Assembly (NCBI GenBank): GCA_947561715.1
Contig: OX387198.1
Span: 12,214,001 to 12,278,000 of the forward strand
Direction of reading: 5' to 3'
Length of the DNA stretch: 64,000 nucleotides
DNA from: Ascidia mentula
Taxonomy: Eukaryota; Chordata; Ascidiacea; Phlebobranchia; Ascidiidae
Shown: positions 24,195 through 35,886 of the stretch, piece after piece
Layout of the letters: each line of letters opens with the position of its first letter
How positions within the stretch are numbered: position 1 is the first letter of the stretch
Notes under the pieces: model-generated
What the model saw: only the letters and a program-made list of their open reading frames with translations
What the model was told of the DNA's origin: nothing
Database searches by the model: none
Position numbers and translations under genes: made by a program

Positions 24195-24358
24195 CATAAT
24201 AGGGCATTTTTTAGAAATATTGAACTTTCATTTATTCCACAAATTTGCTTGTGAATCTTCACATCACTTTCAGTGGGTGCACTACTGAAATACCAACCAA
24301 GGAAATCCAGGTCTTTGAAAACTAGTTTAAACTGCTCCTCTTTCGTAAGTAATATTCT
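24195..24358 (-). pseudogene. COP9 signalosome subunit 6 (CSN6) exon fragment
   Basis: The minus strand reads [19 protein letters not shown], then [20 protein letters not shown], matching my memory of CSN6 (TKEEQFKQVFKELEFLGWY, HVHKQVCEI, ESPLFLK). The start of the exon appears shifted by one base (EYYL remains in another frame), and the homology stops soon after FLK. An acceptor-like CACAG precedes it. No other CSN6 exons are seen. Confidence 0.6.
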
Positions 24359-25016
24359 CTGTGTGGGTAATAACCAAATAGGGATCAAATAAACACGAAA
24401 AAATTGTATTGGCGATCTTATGTTTTTGTCAGAGCAGCGAGTACCAAAAAATGTAATTAACATCTATTAAGTAGCAAACCAATGACGAAACCCGTATATA
24501 TATTTGTTGCAACCAGTGCTAAAAATAACATGAAATCGATGCGGAACAGTAAAATAAGGTTGGTGTGTCCGAAACAATCACGTGAAGCCTAAATTGAAAT
24601 TTAAAAATCTCACCTGATATACAAAAACGCAATGGTATGGTTTTACTTTTTTTCCTGGAAATTCAGTCATTGCAGTAAGATTTTTTTTTACTTTGTCGCA
24701 ACGCGTTTGGTAGGGTGCAAATTTACAAAGATTTTCGTATGTTTTCACAAACTTACAAAATCTGACTTGTTCCTTTCATAACATTTCGGAAACTTTATTC
24801 TTAAATATGTGTTTTTTCTAAATATGTGGTATTCGTAAATAACGCATATTTGTAAACAAGAATATGTGGTTTTGTTTTCTACTAAGCCTAACTTTTGTAA
24901 TAGGCCATATATCTGTGGCATGCTTTACTGTTTACGTTCTGTGTTAAGACTTGTGTCGTTTTTATTTTGTTGTACCATTGCAAAGAATCACAACTGCGTT
25001 CAGGTGTAATTTGTCT

Positions 25017-25136
25017 TTATTCTGCTTGGGTTTTTAGAAATTTTCGCATTTCAACTGCAAGCACATCAGGCCTGTCCAAGGTCACCCAATGGCTACACCC
25101 TTCTATCTTCTTTACAGTGATATTTTCCACAGCATC
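25017..25136 (-). pseudogene. Epoxide hydrolase terminal exon, second copy
   Basis: A 120-nt terminal exon (ITVKKIEGCSHWVTLDRPD, ending LKTQAE and stop) with a good acceptor. It closely matches 28814-28924 along with about 180 bp of downstream sequence. No other exons of this copy are seen up to 28600, so it is an isolated duplicate or the end of a gene with distant exons. Confidence 0.6.
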
Positions 25137-27929
25137 CTGAAAATACAAAACAAGGGATAAAGACTGGTCAGGATGTCAGAAGAAAAATACTTCACTTTGT
25201 CATTTGTTACTTTGTTTGTGAAAATCAAGATTTGGCCGAAAAAGCAAACAAAGTGAACAAATACAAACACAATTTCGAATCTTTTGTTTTTTAACATATT
25301 CAGACTTCAAATTTAAAACGTTGTGATACAAAAACAGCAAAGACTATGTGTCATGAATTGGCATTTGCCAAATGAGGCGTAACGATGCACGTGCAATAAC
25401 GAGGGTGGCACTTCAGTCCAATTCGCGGCTAAAGGTAATAGCGATATCAGTTTGCGAGATATCACAGCAATGTGGCTGTGTACAATTGCACATTGACTAA
25501 ACCTTGGTAAACAAAAGTTTCAAAAGGGTGGTTTATTGTTCGACGCACGTATAAAGTGTTTTTTTCGTCATTTTTCACAGATTTACGGCGCGCAAAAGTT
25601 TCGTTCTGTTTTAAAGTTTGGAAATAGTGGAATGAATCTATCACCTTGTAACGAGCCAGATAGGCTATTGGGACAAACAAAACTTTCAAAAATACTGTTT
25701 TCACTAAAAAAAGATGTTTACTCTATTTATTCGAAATTTCGTCATTCGATTAAACAACAGTTTTTTCTACGTTTGAAAAATAGTTTGTTCAGTTTGTTTT
25801 TCATTTATAAATATGGAAACGGTGATATTTTATAACTTATGTAGGCCTACGTGCTTATGCTAAGAAAGTTGTTCTAGATGCATTCCTGAACAGTAAAATT
25901 GTCGATCGTAAGCTGATGGAAGAATTTATCCAAACAACTCTTAAAGGATAATGTCTGTACAACTGATGTACAACTGATAATGTTTTTTTTTTCCAATGAA
26001 GAATTGTTTTTCTGCAAACAAACGAGCATAGCAGACAGAAACGGATATGTTTTGGGCATTTCAATAAAGTATTGTTTTGCCCATATAGGCCTTGAGTTGA
26101 GCTAATTTAAAAAAAAAATTGGATAATTTAAATCGATTTTCTGAGAAATCAAGTACTTTAGTAATGTAAAAAATGACAAAATCAAAAGGAATTAGAGGAC
26201 TCCGTACCAAACTTTTGCTGAGCACTGTTGCGTGAAGAATATATGCCGACACAGCCGGTACCAAACAAACCGACACCAACTGCAAACAAGCGTGGACGTC
26301 GAACCGCTTTTTCAACGGCAGTGATCTTGGTGTTGTAACATACGTCACTGTAACCAGTGCTTGTGTTGCGTAATGTTTCATGTGCAGCATTGCACAGGTA
26401 TTTCATAATCCATTTCGTTTGCAGCATTGTACAAGCATTTGCAAGCTCGTTACCAGATGTATTGAATATTTCGCAACTTTCGACCCAAGTGGAAACAAAA
26501 CCTCAAAAGATTAATCCATTGCATGTTTTCGAGTAAAGTGATTCATTCAACATCCTGTTTACCACATAAGATGTTCTCCTATGCTCATGTCACACCATAC
26601 CTTTGTTCTTGTACTATGTTAACCCAAGTGATGTATAACGGCATGTGACTAAACCAATCAACTAGCTTCCGATAATCCAAGTATAAACAGTCATATGCGC
26701 CTGTTAATTCGGCTATTTTCATTGGGTTCGATTCTATTATATATCATATTACTGGTATACTGCTGTTCTGATATTAACTGCAAGACTCTCTCAATCTGGT
26801 AGAATCAGCGTTCGCATTGCAGAGTTTCGTAATGTACCGTTTCAATGAAGCTGTTGACAGTTTTCAATACAATAATTACCCGGGAAATTATCCAAGTTCT
26901 GGTTGCCTTACAGAACGAGACAGAAATCTCGCGCTCACGCTATCGAGGCACTGGTAAATATCTCTGAGACACTTTTGAGTTATTTACAGTATTGTGACCT
27001 TTTCAGTAAATTAGGGTTACGTAGGTGTAATGCTTACCGAAAGATAAGGCAGGTAGGCTGTCTCAAGAACATGGCCCTCCATTCCCCACACAACCAAAGT
27101 CGGTTGGGTGATTATTTCCTTTTTCTTTTTCAACCTCAAACCGTTATAAAGCGGATTTACTGCGAAAATATTTCAGTAAATCGGATTTCACAAATGTATT
27201 TAATGACTTATGTATGTGGTTATATGCGACAGTTTATGTAACTTTAGATTCACGAACGTAGATTTAAACATGTAGTCATCGGAACCTCAAAATATATAAA
27301 CATCCGGAAAATTTTCTAATTTTCGAGCAAGTGGGATCTTGATTTGGTATTCTGGTATCTAAGTGGTATATAATTAAAGTAGAGACTGAACACTGCGTTT
27401 TTGTTCAGATTGGTTCCGCTTGAATGCACCTGGTAACTTCGCGGTAGTTTCAATGAAAATGCATGGAAAAAAGTTGTGTACTCGCATGTTTTTTCGTGAT
27501 CGCTGGATTTGTAGCTTTTTAGTTTAGTTTTGGGCGTTGGTACAACTACTAGAATACTACTGCTAACATATTAGGACAAAACATCAGTCGTCGGGCAGAT
27601 ACACAGAGCAGAGGTAGCGATTGCATGCCACACTTTTACCGCAGAACTCACTGTGGCATCTTGTTTGCCAGTAATTGCCGATTTCTATGAATGCGCATTT
27701 TTCTCTACACTGATGTGTGTTGCAATAATAAGAGACCAAGTTTTAGGTGACAACGCAACGTGGTTTTGTCCTTTTTGTGTCCGACAACTGTGCAGCACAG
27801 TGCTACGTCATTTTCATTCTTGCAAAAGGTTTTTTGTGTTGCGAGCGGACATTTTCTGGTGAGTCCATTTGTACATATGTGTGAAACGACTCAAGAATCA
27901 AATAACCGAAATGTGTAAATTGTAATTTT
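25137..27929. other. Spacer, no gene recognised
   Basis: A minus-strand frame at 26182-26427 has a hydrophobic glycine-rich stretch but no splice context I trust. Otherwise nothing is recognised. Confidence 0.45.
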
Positions 27930-28542
27930 GGCTAATTTAACTGCGATGACTTAGAAGTCTGTTCGCTGAACAGTATAGCTGCCCTTGTTAAAGTGATTAA
28001 GTTTACAAACGGTGTTGACGCTGTCTTTGTACTCACAGTGTCTCTCTTGCATTTGTACACACGTGAAGCGTATGGTATGCGATCTTCTGTCGCCCAAAGT
28101 TATCGGTGAGCATTGTGTGTGTTACGTCATAGTGGCGCATTGTAGTTTATGTTGCCTGTTTCGTTTAGGTGTGCGACAGTAACTGCTTGGACCGTCTTTG
28201 TGGTCCAGAGTTTCCCGGTTCCGAAATAGTTGGTGAGCCTTGTGCTGTAATTATCTACGTGAAGTGTATTTGTTTGACACATTGCCTTCTGTGTAGAAAC
28301 CGTGTTCTAAGGGTCCACGTGTCCTATACGTGTCTTTCGTCTCCTCCCGACGTCTGTACCGTCTATACATCGAATACATTCCATCTTGCATACGAGTGCG
28401 TACTGCACATTCGATAACAAACATAACATCAACTGAGTGAGCGAGTTTGAGGCCCAATAAAGATACGCGTTTTAACTGCGGGAATTCCGCCTCGTGTGAC
28501 GTTCCGCGCCAAGAACCGGGGCGCGTTCAACGGACGTTACAC
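27930..28542 (+). repeat. Possible solo LTR
   Basis: The segment is richer in GC than its surroundings, has a poly(A) signal (AATAAAG near 28457) and ends in GGACGTTACA. It lies just before the epoxide-hydrolase 3' fragment. I could not fix its left end or a target duplication. Confidence 0.35.
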
Positions 28543-28813
28543 ACTGATTTTCAAATCAAGTTTTGTGTCCTAAATACATACCTGCATAGATAATCTTAAA
28601 ACGAATCACGCATGTTTGTAAAAAAGAATATGTGGTTTTGTTTTCTACTAAACCAAACTTTTTGTAATAGATTATATATTTGTGGTATGCTTTTCTTTTT
28701 ACATTCTGTGTTAAGACTTGTTAATCATGTTTTAATCATGTTGGTAATGAAACACCGTTGCACCATTGCAAAGATTCACAACTGCGTTTAGGTGTAATTT
28801 TTTGTTATTCTGT

Positions 28814-29171
28814 TCAGGTTTTAAGAAATTTTCGCATTTCAACTGCAAGCACATCAGGCCTGTCCAAGGTCACCCAATGGTTGCACCCTTCTATCTTCTT
28901 TACAGTGATATTTCCCACAGCACCCTGAAAATACAAAACAAGGGATAAAAACTGGTCACAATTTTATTTCTCATTCTTATAATTAGGATTTTGCTCCTTT
29001 ACCAGAAAGCGGCCACATGTAGAACGTTCATGATTATTATTCTGTCAATGCATTCCGGGAAGACCTGGGCACAATACAAGGTGACTGTTGCATCCCAGTC
29101 GTGTGCAACTATTACAGCCTTCTCATAACCGATGGCGTAAATTAATTGACGCACGTCGTTCGCCAAATAAT
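28814..29171 (-). pseudogene. Epoxide hydrolase (alpha/beta hydrolase) fragment
   Basis: Exon 29003-29171 encodes the nucleophile region (ANDVRQLIYAIGYEKAVIVA, then HDWDA), like the HDWGG nucleophile elbow of animal epoxide hydrolases, and has proper splice signals. Exon 28814-28924 is a terminal exon (ITVKKIEGCNHWVTLDRPD, ending MRKFLKT and stop) with the catalytic His. The cap domain and acid residue that should lie between are absent (only 78 bp separate the exons), and no 5' exons are visible. The elbow G is D. Most likely a pseudogene. Confidence 0.7.
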
Positions 29172-29544
29172 CTAAAAAACGTAGTGGACAAAGTTTTTTT
29201 ATTGGGGTATAAATGTTTGTATCGTCCTTCAAAAAAACAAATTTTCCCAAATATTTTAAAATGTTGTTTCATGTTAAAATTTTAAAAGCCATATATGAAA
29301 ATCTACTTCACAACAGACACGGACAAACTGCAAGCAGCAGGACAAATCTAAGCCGTTGGGTCATTTCACTCTTAATAAAGAACACTGTTTATACTGTATA
29401 CTGCTTTTTTTTTAGACAAAATGCCCCGCCTTGCCTTTCTTATGGACGCCTATGGCCTCTCTCCTGTTTATTGGAATAATTTTATGTCTAACAATAAAAA
29501 AATGAACAAATTGTAGATATAATATATAATATCATAATTTATAA

Positions 29545-30039
29545 ATGCTGACACTGAAGCGAGTTGCTCTTTATTGTACGAGCGTGTCTTGAAAACTGAA
29601 CACAAACCAGGAACACTTAACACAAAGCGAGAGAACGTAGAAAGAAGGCAACATATACGCTACGTTACACTCCACCACACAAGTCCCCTCCAGAAGAAAA
29701 TATAAAGTTTGAACATGTAATAAGGTTCGGTAAGACAAACGCCCAGGGTGGCGAACTTTACGACCAAAACGAGGTCGCTTAAATACACAATCGGGAAAAT
29801 GTGTTCGGGCAGTACAAGGCGATGAATGATGCTGGCGTTTCGCGGATGTCATTCTGCTGCAAGCTGGCACGCTTGCGAGGTCTGCCCCGTTTGGGCGGCT
29901 GTGTTACTGCGACCGAATTGGTAAGGTCCACGTGAGCCGGTTTGATTTTGTCCACGGAAACTTTGTGGTGGCGTTCAGGCAAATCCAGCGTAAAAGTTTT
30001 ACTGTCGGGTTCAACTACGCGAAGAGGACCTTCGTGCAT
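29545..30039 (-). mobile_element. Gypsy-type LTR relic, same family as 1835-2545
   Basis: The minus strand encodes the same integrase tail (EGPLRVVEPDSKTFTL, KPAHVDLT, PPKRGRPRK). A polypurine tract lies near 29680-29697 and an LTR-like end leads down to about 29545. Truncated fossil. Confidence 0.7.
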
Positions 30040-31037
30040 TACTTAGTTTGGGTAATTATGAATCCGTTGCAGGACTACTGTTGTCTTTCTTTGATTTCAA
30101 TTGACAAACCAGTACGAGAAACGCCTTTGTATGTTATAACAGGACAGATTTTTATGTTTATTTGGGTTGAAAGGCACACAAACGACGATCGCCTAAAAGC
30201 AAAACCAGTTCACTGATTAATTGCATGCCTGTCTGTATTTCTATAATTTGAATTTAAAACCACACAAAGAGTCAAAATAGTCCGTGGCACAAAATCGTCC
30301 GGACTTCTTGCTTGAATTACGCGATCAACCCACATACGACCGAGGACAACGGACAAAACACAAGATTTCCACCTTTGTCTTTGCTTTCAACATTTGAATA
30401 ATTGTTAATTCGTTGCTTCATTTGCGTTTTTGTCAAGAGACAATCAAAAAAAGACAAGAAGCCAGCAAAATAAAGGCTCCTGCAAACTGTTTTGATTTCT
30501 GGAAAGCATAAATTTGATAAACGTTTCAAAGCAGTGTTGAGTGTGAAACGATTCGTGTAACATGATAGTGGTGTTGCAGGTTTTAAACCTAAGAGAAACG
30601 ATAGAGATTGCCCATAAAATATAATGCAAGGTTATATAGAAGTTTTATTTTTGTTCTCAGGCATATATAAACGAGAAAATATTGCAAAAATATATACAAG
30701 AATGCAGGAAACTGCGTTTACCCAGCTTTATTATACAAGGTAAAGCGATTTACGGAAATAGGTAAACTATTTAAGCCTACAATCGTAAGAATAAGAGAAA
30801 TCAATGTTTGTCGAGGACTTTTAGACACTACCGGTAAGGTGAGCCTTATGGCGTTAAATGTGAAACAAATTATTGGTATAAATTTTTTGTGAAATATTCG
30901 GTGATACCCATTTTGACTTTGGGATACGACAATATCTTTTCTAGTAGATGAAGTAAAAAATTTTTTTAATCATCAGTCATAGTTGTTGAATTGTCCACCG
31001 TTGGCATATGGACCGAAGGCTGCTGTGCGTGTGCATG
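30040..31037. other. Spacer downstream of gene B, no gene recognised
   Basis: AT-rich sequence following the Gypsy relic. It would include the 3' UTR of gene B. Confidence 0.5.
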
Positions 31038-34000
31038 TTATGGTTTGTAGAGTGTTTGAAAGGTCCTGACCAGCTCCACAATGGCTGTTCTTAGGCTGTT
31101 TGAACTCATACGCTCGGATGGATACCTGAACCAAACACACGTATTGGTGCTTAGAAGTAATATGTATATGGCAACAAAAACATTGATTAAATCTTCATAA
31201 ATTAAAAATCACGCAAAAACGTAACAAAGGTAAAAGTTTGCTTTCCACTAGCAATTCAGCATTTTTTTGCAAAACGTGTTATATTGTGGCAAAATGTATG
31301 GAGCCGCTTGTTACCACAAACAAAAATCGTGAATTAAGCAAAGTTAATTTACAAACGCATGGTATTATTCAATGTAGTGCACAGTTTTTGAAAGTAGACG
31401 CATCTTATACGTTTAAGTACAAACCTAACCTAACAAACATCAATTTACATATTCCCTTGCCACGTCAATGGTATTATTTACGTATCGCACCTCGAAGCGA
31501 GGATGTAGCAGAAATATTGATTGGTAAATCGACCAGAAAGCCTTGCAGTGTTGTTCGTGTTTCGTGTACCTGGGTCGTTGTCAGTGAAGTAAAGAGTGCT
31601 GCTTCCGGTAGAGCCAAACAGCTGTTATAAAATATACACGTTTTTCTCTCCATGATAAAATTATCCTACTGCTCAAAACCAACAATAGTAATTTGAGTGT
31701 GTTAAACTAACAGGTGTTTGTCTGTGGTTCTCAACTTCTAGCAAATTGATACAAATCAATCAGTCAATTGTTACGATTTAAAGCTTTTATCTTATTTCTT
31801 ACGTCAGTGCTTGACATGCTTAGAAATATTTGTATGATGGATGGGTCGGATGTTCCATACACTTGATAAATTCGGTATGACGAGTAGATTGAACCTTGTG
31901 TGAACGAACCAAAGTCAGTTGCGTAACTTCCTTGTCCATCAGCTCCTAAGTCTCCTGATTCCTACAATGACAAATATTTGTCCTCGATGTTAGATCGTGC
32001 ATGCAGTTTTGCAGACTGGAGAAAGTTTAATTTGCTCTATATCTCAAAAACACATCATTTCCCACGTATTTTATCAAGATAGTACGGTGTGCAAAAACTA
32101 CTACTGTAACCATGCGAATCGTGACCCCGACAGCCTTTCCAAATCCAAAAACGGTTTACGAAGAAGGTATTTTAAAAAAGATCTGGAAATCCTGCAACAA
32201 TACCTCAATAAAAAGATTGTTTACACTTCGCTGGTTTAGATTTTGGCTTAACATGGCCAAGACAAATGGGTGATCGGCAACGGAGGTAACATGAAAAGAT
32301 CCATCGTTGGCACTGTGCACATATAAACAAGACCTTAGTGCTCCTTTCAGACAATTCTAAACTATTAAATTACCCACCTGTACGTGTTGTTATATTCTAT
32401 TGAAATTGGTTGGCTGCTGTCTTTCCAAACTCGTAACTGTAACATAAATCGTGCTATAAGTGTTGGACAGGGACCTGTGCGGGTTGTTTCGAAACTCGTA
32501 ACTATATAAGTACTGAACAGGGGAAAACTGCGCCATCTCTAAGATATATTTCATAAAATATATGTACCTTATTCCCGGTGTCATACATGTCCAGTCCGCC
32601 ATCCGTTATGCTATTTGCGTTACCATCGTAGCGAAACCGATAAAAATTCGGAATTGTAGTTGGGAAAGTTTGGTTGGCAGCCTTGCTCAATGCTTGAACA
32701 TATCTCTTTAGTTGCCATTTGCCTTTTAACAAAACATCCCCATACGTTTTTGGAAAACTCCATGATTTTTATCACTGTTTTAACAACTTTTTCGGTGTTG
32801 TTTCATATATGTTTTATTAGCATGTGTGACACAGTTGTTGGCCTTAAATGGTTGGGGTTTTAACATAGTTTGTACATCGTTAGACCTACCGCCCAAAACA
32901 GCTGTCCGTAATGTTGCGACGTCCTGAGCAGTTTCGTTTAGAAAACTGATGCATTTGCCTGCGAACAAAGCAAATATTTCACTAAACACAAACCTAACAT
33001 AAATTAACACCATATATCTTCTAGACCAATTTTGGTTTCACTACTTTCTATACTGGTTGATGTGATCCTTGACATTGTAACGCTGGAATATCCGAAATAG
33101 TTTGATATTTCATAATTTTTTTAACTAGAGTCATGATTAACATAGTTAGTTTCCTGTAGACCATAATGATTGATATTCGAATTTGTTTACCTTCGACAGA
33201 CGTTATGCTGTTAGTGATGTATTTCTGAAAGGTTCCAAGTTGATCTATAAACTCACTAGGTTAGGAAATGGCAGTTTTTGTATAATTAAGCAACACATTA
33301 GTTCTTATTACCCCCGACTCCAATGAGAGAAGTTTGCAAAGTCTCAATAATTTCCATTGTAATATTTTCATTATTTTGGAGTTGATCTGAAAAACAATTT
33401 TAAATGGCTTTTTAGAGAGAAAATTCTGAGTAAAAATTCTATACTTCCGCATTTATGAATGGTTTTACCTCGAACTAATGACACGGAGTTGTGCAAAGCT
33501 CCGATGTCTTTTTGAGTGTGATTTTCCAGCTTCAAAACCGTATCTGCAATGAAACCAGATGTGCAGATTAATCATATTTATATACATTGACCAACATGCC
33601 ACTCTAAACACTAAGCTTTTAAAAACAAATATCAATGCTATGGAGTTGCTAGGTAACATGATCTGTCGGACTATCCCGACAAGCTGAAGCCATTGCCGGT
33701 CAGTGATGTGACAACAGCTATGAAAAGGTGGAGGTGGCGTCATCATTTAAAGTTCGCCCGACTGCAGTATAGTAAACAAGTACAACTGTGAGGTGCTGCA
33801 TTTTGAAATTTTATGGTTTCTTTACCGCGTAGTAAAAAAACTGAGTTTTGAAATGCTTGGAAGTTGTCTTGAGTGATGCCATCGTATTTCATCAACGTAT
33901 CTGCAAAAACATGAATTATTAAACTTAGTGGTGAGATGCAGTAGGTTACAACACTAAAACACTGTGGTGTTTTTTTGATAATTTACACCATCTATATTTG

Positions 34001-34617
34001 CAAATTGTCGATATTTCTACATACCTTCTTTAACTTGAACAAACTGCATTAAGACCTGAAAACAAAATAAATAGCATCCACAATTGATTGATTCTCATCA
34101 GGATATTACTTACCACAGCAAATCCTGTTCCTATGAAAATCAGAACAATTACATTCAACCCCACAAATAACAGCTTCATGTTCTTCACACTCTGTTTAAT
34201 TTCATCACCGAACTTTGACAAGTTATCAGTTTCTGTCGTTCTTCTGGGATGGTTCATCGCAATCTGCTGTGGTTCTTCGTAAACTGCAACGCAAACCGTT
34301 TAGATATATAAAATTCTTCACCCCTATACCTGCCCAATTTAACGTTTTTTTTAAATATTCGGATTTCTGGCCATTTCTAAACTATTGTTCATTTTAGACC
34401 AAAACAACGATTCAAGACAAAAGTTGCCAATTGTTACAAGAATTTGAGTTTAGATGCTTTATTTTCACGATATTCGTTATCCAAAGGCTTATTGTTTAAA
34501 CCCTATGGGAGCTGATTGACTTTATAATAAGGTACCAATCCCTTACCCAGCTATCTGCAACTCACCGTTTTGCTGACAATTCGGGTAAGCTTCCATTTCA
34601 TAACTTGTATTGTTCAT
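31038..34617 (-). CDS. Gene B: type II membrane protein, short coiled-coil stalk, C-terminal head domain (14 exons)
   Basis: Exons, high to low: 34566-34617, 34114-34283, 34025-34055, 33826-33900, 33469-33543, 33312-33386, 33191-33244, 32890-32958, 32568-32722, 32378-32436, 32204-32312, 31803-31961, 31491-31621, 31038-31125. Total 1302 nt, one frame, 433 aa. Residues 1-54 carry VYEEP at 18-22; 55-74 is a membrane helix (LLFVGLNVIVLIFIGTG). The stalk (75-200) has sequons at module position 8 (ENHT, ENIT, LNET). The head (201-433) shows DGGLDMYDTGN, LRVWKD, DHPFVLAML, LGADGQG, DPSIIQIFL and QYFCYIL. Exon lengths and phases match F and D, which supports the model. The start is the first ATG giving the same 52-nt first exon as D; the frame is open further upstream and shows some likeness to D there, so a longer N-terminus is possible. 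Function unknown. Confidence 0.8.
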
Positions 34618-35886
34618 TTGTGACCAAAAGGATAAACGATTTAACTGAAAGCTGTCTGAATATGACTTCGTTTTTAGAAAGTGGTTTCGCACTTTCCGTC
34701 CTTCGCAGTTACAAGTGACACTAACTCCATCTAAATTTAGAGCACAAGACTTGTGCGAGATTGTATGAATCAAACTAGAATATTTTTAGTTCAACTGTGA
34801 TTCATTGAATTAATCGCAAAAATGAATCAACGACATAACATTATAAAACCATTGTAAAGTACACAACAAACGTTTTTCTGAAACATCATCTTTTGTGATA
34901 AACTTTTTCAACTTTATTTTTTTTGCCTGGTGTATAAAGTTGCGCAACTGTCACCTTGTTTTTAGTTTGAACTCTGTGTTGCATGTCATTATTGCAACAC
35001 TTATAGCAAAGATGATAAATAGTCTATGAGTCTACATGCATATATTTAAGTGACTCATAGATGTGTCATAAAAACCTTTAAGACAAAACGACTGATTGGA
35101 GGAAAAAGGACTTCCCCGTTAAAGAAAGAATAAGGGTTGATCATTCTCTTTTGCTTATGTACCTACTTTTTTGTAAATGTGTAGCTTTGATTTTGTTTCA
35201 GTCCTGGTTATCAGAATAAACAGAACAGACCAATCTAACACATTGTAGACCAAACGCCTTCGCATTACCATCGCATTTGTTCTTCTGTATAGGCTGCTGT
35301 TAAGTGAGTATATGAGTCATGCGATAGTGATGCTAATGCGTTTGAATGGTCTCCAATGATTTGTTATACCCATTGTTGTGCGCGACTGCGAGACGTTACG
35401 TCTCAAAGCGCCTGATATTGACTGTTACATCAGTGTAACCAGAATACAAAAATCACAATAACAATAGATTGGGCTGGATTTAAAACCCTGCAATTGTAGC
35501 GGCTGTGCCTTTTTCGGTAAGTTGGGCCAAAGTGAGCGGCAAGGAAGCATTTGTTTGTTGGGCAAAAAATGGTTTTCCCAATCAAAGTTAAATTGAATCA
35601 CAACTGTTACATTTCCCGAGCGATCATTGGTGCAAAACACGTAAGTAAAAGTTTCGATGAAACAGTTCTTTGCAGCGAATCATTTAACTTTTTATTTTAA
35701 GCTACAACCTTGAAAAGCATTGCGAAACCCACGCACTTCCTACTGCTTGGATAATACGTGAAACAAGTCATTATGATTCGATTCTGGTGAAAGAGTATTT
35801 AAAGTGTTGGAAAGGTTCATTTACTACACTGCGTATAGTTTGGATCCTCGAAGTTGCTGGTGGCAGGACGGTTTAGAATTTTTATC
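34618..35886. other. Intergenic region between divergent genes B and C
   Basis: The 5' ends of B (minus) and C (plus) face away from each other here, so both promoters should lie in this 1.27 kb. No specific promoter motif is certain. Confidence 0.5.

Noticed and set aside
26182-26427. Minus-strand frame with a hydrophobic glycine-rich stretch
   Set aside because: No supporting splice sites or relatives in the window; overlapping frames are equally open.
35700-35880. Plus-strand frame after an acceptor-like site upstream of gene C
   Set aside because: The phase does not fit the preceding candidate exon, and nothing similar precedes the other family genes.
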